Part shown: piece after piece, positions 43,538-53,273 of the stretch | Numbering within the stretch: position 1 is the first letter of the stretch | How the letters are laid out: every line of letters begins with the position of its first letter | Assembly (NCBI GenBank): GCA_903824665.1 | Contig: CAIJXT010000024.1 | Span: forward strand, 248,001-312,000 | From: an uncultured Bacteroidota bacterium | GTDB lineage: Bacteria > Bacteroidota > Bacteroidia > Chitinophagales > Chitinophagaceae | Reading direction: 5' to 3' | Length of the DNA stretch: 64,000 nucleotides | The notes under the pieces: generated by a model | Seen by the model: the letters and a program-made list of their open reading frames with translations, nothing else | What the model was told of the DNA's origin: nothing | Database searches by the model: none | Made by a program: the position numbers and the translations under genes

Positions 43538-44656
43538 CTACACGCCCTCCTTCATATAAATATGCCTGACGAGGAAATAATACTGCTCGTAAAAATGATG
43601 CCGGAACATATGGTTCTTAATACCGGAGAATTGTTTGTGGTAGGCCTCATCGGGTATAAGTACCACGGGGATACCGGCAGGCATATAACTGGCACTATGT
43701 ACAAATTGAGGCCGTTCTGAATCGGGCAAATACCGGCGCAGAAATCTGTAGACTGTTCTTCCCAAATACCGTTCGTACCTGTGTTGCGCTTTTCGGGTAG
43801 CCCGGTTTGTACGGTTATATACATGCCGCAGATACAACCTGACAAAGAAGTTCTGCTTTTTCAAAGTTGTTTTGTTGCCGGTAAAGGGATTGACTTCATT
43901 GATATCGGAATAGCGCTGAATGGTGAATGGCATTTCGGGTACCCAGTCGAGGCTGTTAACCACTGTGAGTCCCCACCCGTCGCGGGTAATGAAATTATAG
44001 TCGTAGGCATAGTTGAGATTACCGGGTTTGGGAGCCGCGCTACAATAGGTTTTAATGATCATATCTGCCGGAAAATTGTTTGCCAGCGTCTGGTAATGCA
44101 GGTAGGACCGAAGCAGGAACGCCAGAGCGCCGCCCTGGCTATGCCCCTCGATGATCATGTTTTTCACTCCTTTATTGTATTGCTCCTGTGCACGGCTGAT
44201 GATATCTGGTATCATACTGCATATGCCTATGGTCCAGCCGGCATGAATGTAGGCATGTGCATCGGCGGCGAACCGGTAATGAAACAGACCTGTATCACTC
44301 AACTTTAACGCACCAGTTGCCGGAATCATGGCAGCGAATATATTCTCAAGGCCGTTGTCCATACTGCTTACGGTACCGCGCAGGTTTACGACCATTGTCG
44401 CTCCGTCGGGGCTGAGCCAAAGTTCCCAGCGATTGTGCAAACCGATCTCCGGTGAAGAGTATACCTTTTTATAAGTCAGTTTTGGTGCCGTCTTGGGGAA
44501 GATGATATGATTTGCCTGCCCTGCGCACCGTTGCAACACTTCTATATATTCTGAGGGATCGAACCATGGCTTCAGCGTGGCTGAGGCAAATAACGGCCAA
44601 CAGCAAATGAGCGCTAAAAAGCAAAAACGCTGAGCCCCCCGTGACAATCGTATCAT
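43538..44656 (-). CDS. Exported class 3 lipase-like alpha/beta hydrolase
   Basis: 372 residues with a signal peptide (RFCFLALICCWPLFASA). The nucleophile elbow is MIIEGHSQGGALAFLL near 170 (GxSxG), preceded by ATMVVNLRGTVSS, the oxyanion-hole strand typical of Lipase_3 proteins. A catalytic Asp is probably in SLDWVPEMPF, and a late His in the C-terminal part cannot be fixed with certainty. Acts on glycerides or other esters in the periplasm or outside the cell. Stands alone. Confidence 0.82.
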   Translation of the reverse strand: MIRLSRGAQRFCFLALICCWPLFASATLKPWFDPSEYIEVLQRCAGQANHIIFPKTAPKLTYKKVYSSPEIGLHNRWELWLSPDGATMVVNLRGTVSSMDNGLENIFAAMIPATGALKLSDTGLFHYRFAADAHAYIHAGWTIGICSMIPDIISRAQEQYNKGVKNMIIEGHSQGGALAFLLRSYLHYQTLANNFPADMIIKTYCSAAPKPGNLNYAYDYNFITRDGWGLTVVNSLDWVPEMPFTIQRYSDINEVNPFTGNKTTLKKQNFFVRLYLRHVYNRTNRATRKAQHRYERYLGRTVYRFLRRYLPDSERPQFVHSASYMPAGIPVVLIPDEAYHKQFSGIKNHMFRHHFYEQYYFLVRHIYMKEGV

Positions 44657-44818
44657 TCTGCAATATACAAATTCCGGAAACGAGCATTTGGCGAAAAGGA
44701 ATGCACACCAATCAATTGACGGACCGAATCAGTATTTTTACCATTGGGAAATGGCGGATGCATCTGAATCTGCGCTCATTTCAAATTCTATTTTTTGCAA
44801 AAAATAAACTACAGTTCT

Positions 44819-45349
44819 ATGAACATCATACCAAGACCTATTGCCACCGCAGCGTTGTTGTTGTTATGCTGCGCGTGCGACAACCCCGGATCTGAAACGG
44901 AAAAACCCAAGACAGCGACCCCACCCGTTGAAGCTACTGCTCCTAATGGGGTTGAAAGTATGAAGTGGCTTGAGGGCTGGTGGCAGCAGGTAACGCCGGG
45001 GGGTGTTATTTTTGAGCGATGGTATGCAACGGAAAACGGAACCTTGCAGGGCAGTGGCGGTTTTATAAAGGGTACGGATACGATGATCTCTGAGACGATA
45101 TTGGTGGAAGTGAGGGACGGGAAATTGCATTATATCCCGACTGTGAAGGGTCAAAACAATGACGAACCAGTACCTTTTGCATTAACATCGGCGGTGGGCG
45201 ACAGCTTTGTTTTCGAGAACCCGGCGCATGACTTTCCGAGCAAAATCACTTACCGAAAAAAGTCGAACATGGAGTTGGTGGCGAGCATTTCGGGGAACGT
45301 GAACGGGAAGCCGCAGTCGGAATCTTTTGAACTAAACAAGGCTCCGTAA
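44819..45349 (+). CDS. DUF6265 lipoprotein
   Basis: 176 residues from ATG 44819, which gives a lipoprotein signal (AALLLLCCAC). The mature domain has MKWLEGWWQQ, FERWYATENGTLQGSGGFIKG, TILVEVRDGKLHYIPTV, VFENPAHDFPSKITYRK: the DUF6265 pattern, a lipocalin-like small beta barrel. Its ligand and role are unknown. It is divergent from the lipase gene and convergent with the serine hydrolase gene. Confidence 0.82.
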   Translation: MNIIPRPIATAALLLLCCACDNPGSETEKPKTATPPVEATAPNGVESMKWLEGWWQQVTPGGVIFERWYATENGTLQGSGGFIKGTDTMISETILVEVRDGKLHYIPTVKGQNNDEPVPFALTSAVGDSFVFENPAHDFPSKITYRKKSNMELVASISGNVNGKPQSESFELNKAP

Positions 45350-45399
45350 AAGCGAGCTATACACCTGCCATAAAATAGGATAGTGGTTACGTGGCACTA

Positions 45400-46416
45400 C
45401 TACACCGGCTGCGCGATCATGTGATCATACACCATTTTGGAAATATGGCTGATAATCTCCGCCAACTTTACCGATTCTCTGCCTTTGGTCATAATAGTAA
45501 GCAGGTAAGGCTTTTCGTTGAGAAAAATAATAGCTGATTCGTGCAGCTCCCGTGCATCGGGCCTGCCTGCCTCACCGAATTTGTGCGCTACACTCAATGT
45601 TTTCGGCAGTTCCTTTGTGATCCCGAGATTAAAATCGCTTTCACAAAGCATAGCCAGGGCAAACTCTGATGCCTGTATTGTAAGATACCCACCATCGTAC
45701 AGCACGCTGATAAACTTCGAATAGTCTTTGACCGACAACCGATACCTGATATCGTGGACGTCCGGACGTTTCAGGCCGAGGTCTGAGAAAATTTTTGTAA
45801 AAACAGCGACATCCATGTATTTGTGCAGCAGCATGGTAGCGTGGTTGTCGGAATATACAGTCATGTAGTACAGCAGTTCCCTGATCTTGTATTTTTTGCC
45901 TGGCTCAACATTTTTGGAGTTGAACGTCTGCATGGGGGGCTTTTCAGTTGTATTTACGTAGGCAACCTCTTTGTCTAATATAGAAAGGTTCGTTTCTGCC
46001 ATTCGTAAAAAGGTTGTCAACGTCACTACCTTAAATAAAGATCCCGGCTCGAACGTGTTTTCAGGGTGTACATCCATCCACTCGTTTGTATTGAGTTTTT
46101 TAAGGTAAACTGATGCCTGATCGAGATCGCCCGTTTTCTGTGCTGCGTCGATAAAATCTGTGATACCCGACTTCAACCCGGCAAACCCCTGTGATTCGTT
46201 TTGCGGTTCGGCAAGATACATTGGCTGAATGTATTTGTATCCGGCCAGGCGGGAGATCGTATACTGTTCGGTAGCAGCAGATTGCTGATTATCGTTCGAA
46301 TTCTGACCATTGGATGAAGCACCGGCAACAAAATACCTGATACCTACCAGACTGATGATACTGCCCAAAATAGCTGCTACCAACAGGTAGAATACTGGTA
46401 TCTGCTTCTTAAACAT
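45400..46416 (-). CDS. Membrane-anchored class A beta-lactamase-like serine hydrolase
   Basis: 338 residues. An N-terminal membrane anchor (VFYLLVAAILGSIISLVG) precedes a penicillin-recognising domain with SLFK (SxxK) near residue 125, YSDNHA (SDN) near 190 and HKFGE in place of KTG near 282. The Glu of the omega loop needed for class A beta-lactamase activity is not apparent. This is therefore more likely an unassigned serine hydrolase or peptidase than a resistance enzyme. Own promoter at 46449-46456. Confidence 0.75.
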   Translation of the reverse strand: MFKKQIPVFYLLVAAILGSIISLVGIRYFVAGASSNGQNSNDNQQSAATEQYTISRLAGYKYIQPMYLAEPQNESQGFAGLKSGITDFIDAAQKTGDLDQASVYLKKLNTNEWMDVHPENTFEPGSLFKVVTLTTFLRMAETNLSILDKEVAYVNTTEKPPMQTFNSKNVEPGKKYKIRELLYYMTVYSDNHATMLLHKYMDVAVFTKIFSDLGLKRPDVHDIRYRLSVKDYSKFISVLYDGGYLTIQASEFALAMLCESDFNLGITKELPKTLSVAHKFGEAGRPDARELHESAIIFLNEKPYLLTIMTKGRESVKLAEIISHISKMVYDHMIAQPV

Positions 46417-46835
46417 GAAATACTTGGTTTTTCGTGGAAATAAGACACCAAAGTTAGCAGACGTCTATCCATAAAAACAAATGATATCAGAAATATTTGT
46501 TGTAAAATATGAACTGATAAACAATAGAAAATGAAAATATAATTTTCTATATTTTTTTATTTTTACTGTTATTAAATCAGAATCAACCGGCATTCTGCAG
46601 ACAATACTTGACATACGGAACAATGTTCATGAAATGCGGGTTATGATCTGTGCTGGCGTATGTATCAGATACAAATGACAGAAGGGTACCGATAAAAGAA
46701 ACAAATGTGCAGACGTAAAAAAACAGGACCTGTATAAACGGCTAAAACCGGCAACCCATTATTTTTTTAGGGAAAACAAGGCACATATTGGCATGTAATG
46801 GTATTTTTGAGCGAAATCAACAAAAAACGAGTAAC
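46417..46835. other. Divergent intergenic stretch before fbp
   Basis: 419 bp without a credible gene. It holds the promoter of the serine hydrolase on the minus strand. The middle (about 46480-46570) is very AT-rich. No clear -7 element was seen for fbp. Confidence 0.45.
46449..46456 (-). promoter_or_regulatory. Promoter of the serine hydrolase: TAACTTTG with -33 TTTG
   Basis: Exact TAnnTTTG on the minus strand with TTTG 21 bp upstream; 32 bp before ATG 46416. Confidence 0.65.
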
Positions 46836-47855
46836 ATGTCGCAGAGCAATTTGATTACGATGGATGAGTTTACCATCCAGGAAACGCGAAAATTCCCACA
46901 GGCTACAGGAGACCTATCCGCATTACTCAGGGATCTGGGCCTGGCAGGAAAGATAATTAACAAACAGGTTCGCAAAGCGGGCCTTGTAGATATTTTGGGC
47001 AAACATGGCGCCACCAATGTACAGGGTGAAGAACAAATGAAACTGGATGTGTTTGCAAATGAAACGCTGATCAGCATTCTGAAAAACTGTACAGAGTGTG
47101 CTGGGATAGCTTCTGAGGAGAATGATGACCATGTATCTTACGAAGACACTTTTTCCTTCAACTCGAAGTATGTAGTTCTTTTTGATCCACTAGACGGGTC
47201 TTCGAATATTGATGTAAATGCCTCAATCGGCACGATATTCGCAATATACCGCAGGGTGAGTGAACTGGGTAAACCCTGCACCCAGGCAGACTTCCTTCAG
47301 CCGGGCAACAGACTGGTGGCTTCAGGATACATTATTTACGGATCGAGCACAATGATGGTTTATGCGACCCGCCTGGGTGTAAATGGATTCACGCTGGAAC
47401 CCTCTATCGGTGAATTCTGCTTGTCGCACCCGGGTATGAAATGCCCTGAAAAAGGCAAAATCTATTCGATAAATCAGGGAAACAGTGTGAAATATGATGA
47501 GGGTATGATGTCTTACCTGGGGTATTGCATGGAAAGTAACAAGGAAGAGGGCAGACCCTACTCGCAGCGGTACATCGGATCGATGGTGGCGGATATGCAT
47601 CGTACACTGATCAAGGGTGGCATATTTATGTATCCGGGCGACACAAGCGCTCCGAAAGGCAAATTGCGCCTTCAGTATGAATGTAACCCCATGGCATTCA
47701 TCATGGAAGCGGCAGGAGGAAAGGCGGTTACCGGAACACAGAACGTGCTGGATGTGCAGCCAACGGAACTTCATCAGCGGGTGCCTATTTTCATAGGATC
47801 GAAGACAATGGTGGACAAAGCAATGGAGTTTGTGGGCAGTAAACAAACAGTTTAA
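46836..47855 (+). CDS. fbp: Class 1 fructose-1,6-bisphosphatase
   Basis: 339 residues from ATG 46836 (MSQSNLITMDEFTIQE), close to the usual 330-340. It removes the 1-phosphate of fructose-1,6-bisphosphate in gluconeogenesis. The metal-binding signature DPLDGSSNIDVNASIGTIF is at ~118-136, the acidic pair in SEENDD lies upstream, and RYIGSMVADMHRTLIKGGIFMYPGD and LRLQYECNPMAFIMEAAGG complete the active site. Terminator 33 bp after the stop. Confidence 0.97.
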   Translation: MSQSNLITMDEFTIQETRKFPQATGDLSALLRDLGLAGKIINKQVRKAGLVDILGKHGATNVQGEEQMKLDVFANETLISILKNCTECAGIASEENDDHVSYEDTFSFNSKYVVLFDPLDGSSNIDVNASIGTIFAIYRRVSELGKPCTQADFLQPGNRLVASGYIIYGSSTMMVYATRLGVNGFTLEPSIGEFCLSHPGMKCPEKGKIYSINQGNSVKYDEGMMSYLGYCMESNKEEGRPYSQRYIGSMVADMHRTLIKGGIFMYPGDTSAPKGKLRLQYECNPMAFIMEAAGGKAVTGTQNVLDVQPTELHQRVPIFIGSKTMVDKAMEFVGSKQTV

Positions 47856-47887
47856 TAACACCAAAAGCAATTTTTCCTTCTTTTCAG

Positions 47888-47923
47888 GCCGTGCCCGCTG
47901 CAAATGCGGGCGCGGCTTTTTTT
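47888..47923 (+). terminator. Terminator of fbp
   Basis: Stem GCCGTGCCCGC with GCGGGCGCGGC (one mismatch), loop TGCAAAT, followed by seven T residues. Confidence 0.9.
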
Positions 47924-47996
47924 GGCCGGATACTGCAATCCGGTCAAAGTACTATTATGCCAGATGGCTGGTGTGCGAATTTGCTGTGTTTACCGT

Positions 47997-48004
47997 TAAC
48001 TTTG
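47997..48004 (+). promoter_or_regulatory. -7 element TAACTTTG for the M16 peptidase gene
   Basis: Exact TAnnTTTG only 20 bp upstream of ATG 48025, so the leader must be very short. Confidence 0.5.
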
Positions 48005-48024
48005 GCGACTTCTAAATGTGACTT

Positions 48025-49278
48025 ATGCTTCAGTTTGAAAGATTTACGTTAGCGAATGGATTGAGAGTGCTGGTACATAGTGACAAAGCCACTCCGATGG
48101 TTGCAATGAACATATTGTACGATGTTGGTGCACGCGATGAAGAAGTTGGCAGGACGGGGTTTGCGCATCTATTTGAACACCTGATGTTTGGTGGCAGCGT
48201 CAACATTCCGGAATACGATGAACCGCTGCAAATGGCTGGTGGGGAAAACAATGCTTACACGACGAACGACATAACGAACTACTACATTCAGTTGCCGCTT
48301 CAGAATATAGAAACTGCATTCTGGCTGGAGAGTGACCGGATGCTCTCTCTGGCATTCACAGAGAAAAGTCTGGAAGTGCAGCGCAAAGTAGTTTGCGAAG
48401 AATTCAAAGAACATTACCTTAACAAGCCCTATGGTGATGCCTGGCATCTGCTGCGTAAGCTTGCTTATACCACCCACCCCTACCGGTGGCCCACTATCGG
48501 TGAAAATCTGGAACAGATAGAAACCGCTCAGCTGGAACATGTAAAGGCATTTTTCTTTAAACACTACCGACCGGTAAATGCTGTGATGTGTGTAGCGGGA
48601 AACGTAACTACAGAAGAGGTGAAAATCCTGTCGGAAAAATGGTTTGGGCATATTGACGCAGGGACCCCATACAAACGGGCACTGCCACAGGAGCCCCGCC
48701 AGACCGTTGATCGCCTGAGTGAAGTACGCGCGGCAGTACCGCTGGATGCACTGTACAAGGCCTGGCACATTGCCGGCAGAATGTCGCCTTCCTATTATTC
48801 AGCAGATCTCATCACGGAGATAATGGGCAGCGGTCAATCGTCGCGCCTGTACCGGAGACTGGTAATGGAGCAGCAATTGTTTAGCAACATCAACTGCTAC
48901 CATACAGGCAGCCTGGATGAAGGATTGCTGGTAGTAGAAGGAAAGATTAGGGAAGGAAAAACACTGGAGGAAGCGAATGCAGCTGTAGAAGCTGAAATAG
49001 CACTGCTGGTCGCAGACGGTGTTACCGACAGCGAGCTGCAAAAATCAAAAAACAAAATTGAAGCAATGATTGCCTTCGAAGATATGAGTTTGCTGAACAG
49101 GGCCAACAACCTCGCTTTTTACGAACTCATAGGCGACGCGTCTGCAATTAATGACGAATGGGAAAAATATAATGCAGTTACGGCAGCAGTATTGCAGGAT
49201 ACAGCACGGGAGGTATTTAGGGTCGGTAATTGCAATACCCTATTTTACCGCAGGGATGAGCCGGCAATGGCTAACTAA
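48025..49278 (+). CDS. M16 family zinc peptidase
   Basis: 417 residues, the half-size (mitochondrial processing peptidase beta/PqqF-like) form. The inverted zinc motif is HLFEHLMFGG at ~50 (HxxEH) with VVCEEFKEHYLNKPYGD at ~125 providing the distal Glu. The second half is the inactive M16_C domain (HYRPVNAVMCVAGNVTTEEV). No signal peptide, so probably cytoplasmic. The partner inactive M16 subunit gene is not adjacent, although such peptidases often work as pairs. 65 bp before the flavoprotein gene on the same strand. Confidence 0.93.
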   Translation: MLQFERFTLANGLRVLVHSDKATPMVAMNILYDVGARDEEVGRTGFAHLFEHLMFGGSVNIPEYDEPLQMAGGENNAYTTNDITNYYIQLPLQNIETAFWLESDRMLSLAFTEKSLEVQRKVVCEEFKEHYLNKPYGDAWHLLRKLAYTTHPYRWPTIGENLEQIETAQLEHVKAFFFKHYRPVNAVMCVAGNVTTEEVKILSEKWFGHIDAGTPYKRALPQEPRQTVDRLSEVRAAVPLDALYKAWHIAGRMSPSYYSADLITEIMGSGQSSRLYRRLVMEQQLFSNINCYHTGSLDEGLLVVEGKIREGKTLEEANAAVEAEIALLVADGVTDSELQKSKNKIEAMIAFEDMSLLNRANNLAFYELIGDASAINDEWEKYNAVTAAVLQDTAREVFRVGNCNTLFYRRDEPAMAN

Positions 49279-49343
49279 CACAAAAGGGATTGCCTGAAAG
49301 GAATCGCGACCACATTAACACGCAAAAAAAGCAGGAAATAAAC

Positions 49344-50309
49344 ATGGCAAAATTTACTGAATCCGGTTTTGGGAACCGTATCACAGATTTGTTTGGAATC
49401 AAGTACCCAATTATTCAGGCAGGGATGATCTGGGCGTCGGGGTGGCGGCTGGCGGCGGCCGTAAGTGAAGCCGGTGGATTGGGCATAATAGGGGCAGGCA
49501 GCATGTACCCGGATACATTGCGGGAACACATACAAAAATACAAAAATGCGTCCAGCAAACCGTTTGCTGTCAATTTGCCATTGTTGTATCCTTCTCTTGA
49601 AGAACACATAGAAATAATTATTTCAGAAAAGGTTCCGATCGTCTTCACGTCGGCCGGCAACCCTAAGACGTGGACTTCAAAACTAAAGTCGCACGGCATT
49701 GTGGTTGTGCATGTGGTTTCGAGTGCAAAATTCGCGCTGAAGTGCCAGGATGCGGGTGTTGATGCGGTAGTAGCAGAGGGCTTTGAAGCAGGTGGACACA
49801 ATGGAAGGGAAGAGACCACAACTTTGTGTCTGATCCCGTCGGTAAGGCAGCGTATTACTATTCCGCTGATAGCGGCAGGAGGTATTGCTACCGGCAGGGC
49901 GATGTATGCTATGATGGCATTGGGTGCAGAGGGTGTGCAGATAGGCAGCCGTTTTGTATGCACACCAGAGGCATCGAGCCATGAAAACTTCAAACAGGCA
50001 GTGGTGGCTGCCGCGGAGGGCGACACATTGCTGACATTGAAAGAACTGACACCGGTGCGACTGATTAAAAACAAATTTTTTAAAGATGTAGCAGCAGCCG
50101 AAGAGAATTGTGTGTCACCGGATGAGCTGACGAAACTGTTGGGAAGGGGCAGGGCTAAGCTGGGCATGTTTGAAGGGGATACGGAGGAAGGAGAACTGGA
50201 AATAGGTCAAGTAAGCAGCATTATTAACGAGGTAAAACCTGCGGCAGAAGTTGTAAAGGAGATCTGGGAAGAGTTCAAATCAACGGCTGCCAACCCATTT
50301 ATGTATTAA
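49344..50309 (+). CDS. NAD(P)H-dependent flavin oxidoreductase (nitronate monooxygenase/FabK-like)
   Basis: 321 residues from ATG 49344 (MAKFTESGFGNRITDLFGI), preceded by a purine-rich GCAGGAAATAAAC. FMN-binding TIM barrel of the NMO/FabK family: PIIQAGMIWASG opening, VVAEGFEAGGHNGRE with the conserved GGH, IPLIAAGGIATGRAM and EGVQIGSRFVCTPEA for the phosphate site. The family includes nitronate monooxygenases and enoyl-ACP reductase II; the sequence alone does not separate these. Probably co-transcribed with the M16 gene. Confidence 0.9.
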   Translation: MAKFTESGFGNRITDLFGIKYPIIQAGMIWASGWRLAAAVSEAGGLGIIGAGSMYPDTLREHIQKYKNASSKPFAVNLPLLYPSLEEHIEIIISEKVPIVFTSAGNPKTWTSKLKSHGIVVVHVVSSAKFALKCQDAGVDAVVAEGFEAGGHNGREETTTLCLIPSVRQRITIPLIAAGGIATGRAMYAMMALGAEGVQIGSRFVCTPEASSHENFKQAVVAAAEGDTLLTLKELTPVRLIKNKFFKDVAAAEENCVSPDELTKLLGRGRAKLGMFEGDTEEGELEIGQVSSIINEVKPAAEVVKEIWEEFKSTAANPFMY

Positions 50310-50503
50310 AAATATTTGCTGCAATACCAACGTTCCCGGCCCAAACAGCGTCTATTTGTAAGGGCAATTCGGGGCTTGAAAAGGTACTGTAAAAACATGT
50401 ATCGGGTACCCGAGTGAAGTATTTGATAGTACTGATTATTTAATATTTATTTATTGTGTAATCAGCCATTTAAAATAAAGTTTACCCGTTTCGTTTACTT
50501 TGA

Positions 50504-50511
50504 TATATTTG
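50504..50511 (+). promoter_or_regulatory. -7 element TATATTTG for the LamG/T9SS protein gene
   Basis: Exact TAnnTTTG, 32 bp upstream of ATG 50544; supports that start over the frame's earlier Met at 50454. Confidence 0.5.
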
Positions 50512-50543
50512 TATTGTATTTTTATCCTTACCTGATAAATATT

Positions 50544-53216
50544 ATGAGAAAATTTCTATTAGCCATAGGGTTTTTGCTTGCTGTAAGCGGAGCCAAAGCT
50601 CAAATGCCACTGTTGCCGGCTACCAGCCTTGAACATTGGTACCCTATATGTAGTTCTACCGATCTGCTTGACCGTACTTTTACCGGATTTGATTTGCTGA
50701 GCTCTGCTGTAACAGCAACAAGTGACCGTTTCGGGCAGCCCAACAAGGCTTATTCATTCAATGGGGTAAACAGTGAGATGCACTATACCACCACATTTTC
50801 CATTCCACTGTTCGGAATTGCAGACTTTACCTATTCCTGCCACATATATCCAACGGCATTGCAGGATGCAATCCTACTTTATAACGGAGATCCGACTCTT
50901 GATGGTCTTGGCTTGATAATGAATGACGGTACTTTTGGTGGTGGTGCAGGCAACCGTGTTTCGATGTTGTTTGGCGGGCTCACGCAGTCGGCAAGTGTAC
51001 CTGTTACACTCAATCAGTGGCATCATATTCTGATGAGAAGAAACGGAAACAGCTACCTGATGTTTGTGGATGGCTTGCTGGCGGCAACATATATCCCTAC
51101 GGGTGTACCTGCGGCAGGATATAATTCGCCAACGGGATTCTTTCAGCTTGGTATAGATTTCACGGGACTTGATCAGGCGTTTGCGGGCAATATTGATGAC
51201 ATTTCGGTTTATGGCCGGCAGGTTTCCAACACTGAGGTATTAAGATTGCGCGATTTCAACCCTAACATTGTTTTCACTCTGGGCAGCGATACTGCAATAT
51301 GCCCAACATCTATCACTCTGGGAGGAACAACAATAGACACACTTACCTACCCCAATAATATGATAGATGCAACAAATGGCTTCAAATACCAGTGGTCAAC
51401 CGGTCCGTTTGATACCATGACATCGATCACGCATACATTTCTGACTACTCCCGAACCACCCATCATCAGGTCGCTCACTATAACGAGGATGTATTCCTGC
51501 CCGGCATCAGACGCCATCACTGTAACACATGTGATTCCGGTAGTCAATATCGGACCTGATACTGTATTCTGCTCGGGTGATTCTATGCTGCTGAATCCCA
51601 CACCGGCCACGGCAGCAGGTATGATCTATACCTGGAGTACCGGAGACACGATTCCATCAATCTGGGTGAACACTACAGGAACATATTGGCTCAGGATAGA
51701 CAGTACTGCAGATTGTGTTGGAACGGACACTGCTGACATCGTGGTTTCGCCGATTATTCATGCGACGCTTATTAATGATACCACCTTGTGCTATGGTGGC
51801 ACATTGGTTATTGCGCCGGCTGAAAGCTATGGCAGCCCCACCTATGCGTGGAGTGATGGCATCACCACCACGCCGACATTTAATGTGATTACTTCAGGAA
51901 CTTACTGGGTACAGGTTACAGATAGCGCATGCTCTGCAGCGGATACTGTGAAGATCAGAATTGTATATGACACCCTGACGGTATTCAACCCCGATACAGC
52001 TATTTGCCGGGGTCAGGTAGTTGTGGTCCGAGCAACCTATTCGCCCGATGTTACTTACCAATGGCTGCCAACTGCGGGCGTTCCCACGTCAACAGTACCA
52101 ACCCCAACGATAACACCAGATACTTCTGCAATGTACGTACTGGAAGGAACGATAATTCTAGGAGGAGAGTTGCTGAATTGCCGAACCCGAGATTCCTTCT
52201 ACATTGATGTGCATCCAACACCGTCGGTAAACATGGGGGGGAATCGAAATATTTGTGAATTTGATTCCATTAGGATAACCCCCATTGTCACCCCTTCCTG
52301 GTATACGAATTATATCTACGATTGGACGCCTGGTACCTTTCTGGATGACTCTACTGCACCAAGTGTGATCTTCACAGCGGGTGATACCACTAAGCTCGTA
52401 CTGGTCGTATCTACTCCCGGCCCAGCGTTCTGCAGCAGTGCAGACTCGATTATCATCTATAAATACAATGGCAATTTCGCATCTATGTCAACCGACACGA
52501 GTTTGTGTCCGGGCGATTCGGTGCAACTATTCCCGGCCTCATCTGAGTTTGGCGCTACTTTCTACTCGTGGGATCCACCAACGTATATCGACAATCAGTA
52601 CTCGGCTACGCCAATCATAAAGCCCATAACGTCCATCAGCTATCACGGTATTGCTACGAGTCAATATGGCTGTAAGGATACCCTCTCGTATTCGATAACG
52701 GTACTTCCGGCTGCGGTCGTCAGTCTTACTGATTCGGCGGTGCTGTTCCCCGGAGAAACCTATCAGATCGATCCGGTTACCAATTGTACCTATTACTCGT
52801 GGGCACCACCGATCGGACTTAGCGACACATCTATTGCCAACCCGGAAGCAAACCCACCAGTGAGTACCATGTACATACTTACAGCTCGTACAGAAGATGG
52901 TTGTAAGACAAAAGATTCTATTGGCATCAGGGTTAGTGACTATTCGATCATATCTGTACCGAATGCGTTCGCACCGGGTTCTGCATCAAATGGTACGCTT
53001 AAAGTGATACTGAATGGTATTGCACGTCTGCGGTATTTCAGAATCTACAACAGATGGGGCGGTTTGGTGTTCGAAGGAAAAAATATTGAGACCGGATGGG
53101 ATGGAACAATAGACGGTAAGCCACAACCCATGGGTGTGTACGTATATGAGGCTGAAGCGCTAACCAGCGATGGTAAGATCATGCAAAAGCAAGGTAACGT
53201 GACCCTTTTGAGATAG
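50544..53216 (+). CDS. T9SS-exported LamG protein with type B sorting domain
   Basis: 890 residues from ATG 50544, giving the signal peptide MRKFLLAIGFLLAVSGAKAQ; a Met 30 codons earlier would place basic, non-signal residues ahead and lies before the promoter. Residues ~25-240 are a LamG/concanavalin-like domain (YSFNGVNSEMHYTT, FTYSCHIYPT, RNGNSYLMFVDG). From ~265 there are about six Ig/PKD-like units each opening with 'DTAICPT', 'DTVFCSGDS', 'DTTLCYGG', 'DTAICRGQ', 'RNICEFD' or 'DTSLCPGD' and a YxWS/TG strand. The end (SVPNAFAPGSASNG, FRIYNRWGGLVFEG, GVYVYEAEA, QGNVTLLR) is the gliding-motility-associated CHU_C/type B sorting domain. Surface or released; glycan binding by LamG is inferred. 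Confidence 0.92.
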   Translation: MRKFLLAIGFLLAVSGAKAQMPLLPATSLEHWYPICSSTDLLDRTFTGFDLLSSAVTATSDRFGQPNKAYSFNGVNSEMHYTTTFSIPLFGIADFTYSCHIYPTALQDAILLYNGDPTLDGLGLIMNDGTFGGGAGNRVSMLFGGLTQSASVPVTLNQWHHILMRRNGNSYLMFVDGLLAATYIPTGVPAAGYNSPTGFFQLGIDFTGLDQAFAGNIDDISVYGRQVSNTEVLRLRDFNPNIVFTLGSDTAICPTSITLGGTTIDTLTYPNNMIDATNGFKYQWSTGPFDTMTSITHTFLTTPEPPIIRSLTITRMYSCPASDAITVTHVIPVVNIGPDTVFCSGDSMLLNPTPATAAGMIYTWSTGDTIPSIWVNTTGTYWLRIDSTADCVGTDTADIVVSPIIHATLINDTTLCYGGTLVIAPAESYGSPTYAWSDGITTTPTFNVITSGTYWVQVTDSACSAADTVKIRIVYDTLTVFNPDTAICRGQVVVVRATYSPDVTYQWLPTAGVPTSTVPTPTITPDTSAMYVLEGTIILGGELLNCRTRDSFYIDVHPTPSVNMGGNRNICEFDSIRITPIVTPSWYTNYIYDWTPGTFLDDSTAPSVIFTAGDTTKLVLVVSTPGPAFCSSADSIIIYKYNGNFASMSTDTSLCPGDSVQLFPASSEFGATFYSWDPPTYIDNQYSATPIIKPITSISYHGIATSQYGCKDTLSYSITVLPAAVVSLTDSAVLFPGETYQIDPVTNCTYYSWAPPIGLSDTSIANPEANPPVSTMYILTARTEDGCKTKDSIGIRVSDYSIISVPNAFAPGSASNGTLKVILNGIARLRYFRIYNRWGGLVFEGKNIETGWDGTIDGKPQPMGVYVYEAEALTSDGKIMQKQGNVTLLR

Positions 53217-53238
53217 GAAATTCTTAGGTAGAATAAAA

Positions 53239-53273
53239 AAAAACGGTGCAGGACTAACGTCTGCACCGTTTTT
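53239..53273. terminator. Bidirectional terminator between converging genes
   Basis: Perfect 13-bp arms (AAAAACGGTGCAG and its complement), loop GACTAACGT. It ends the LamG gene (+, stop 53216) and the acyl-CoA reductase gene (-, stop at 53274). Confidence 0.9.

Noticed and set aside
45400-46416. Beta-lactam resistance gene
   Set aside because: The class A Glu is not apparent and the third motif is KFG; the envelope setting argues for another role.
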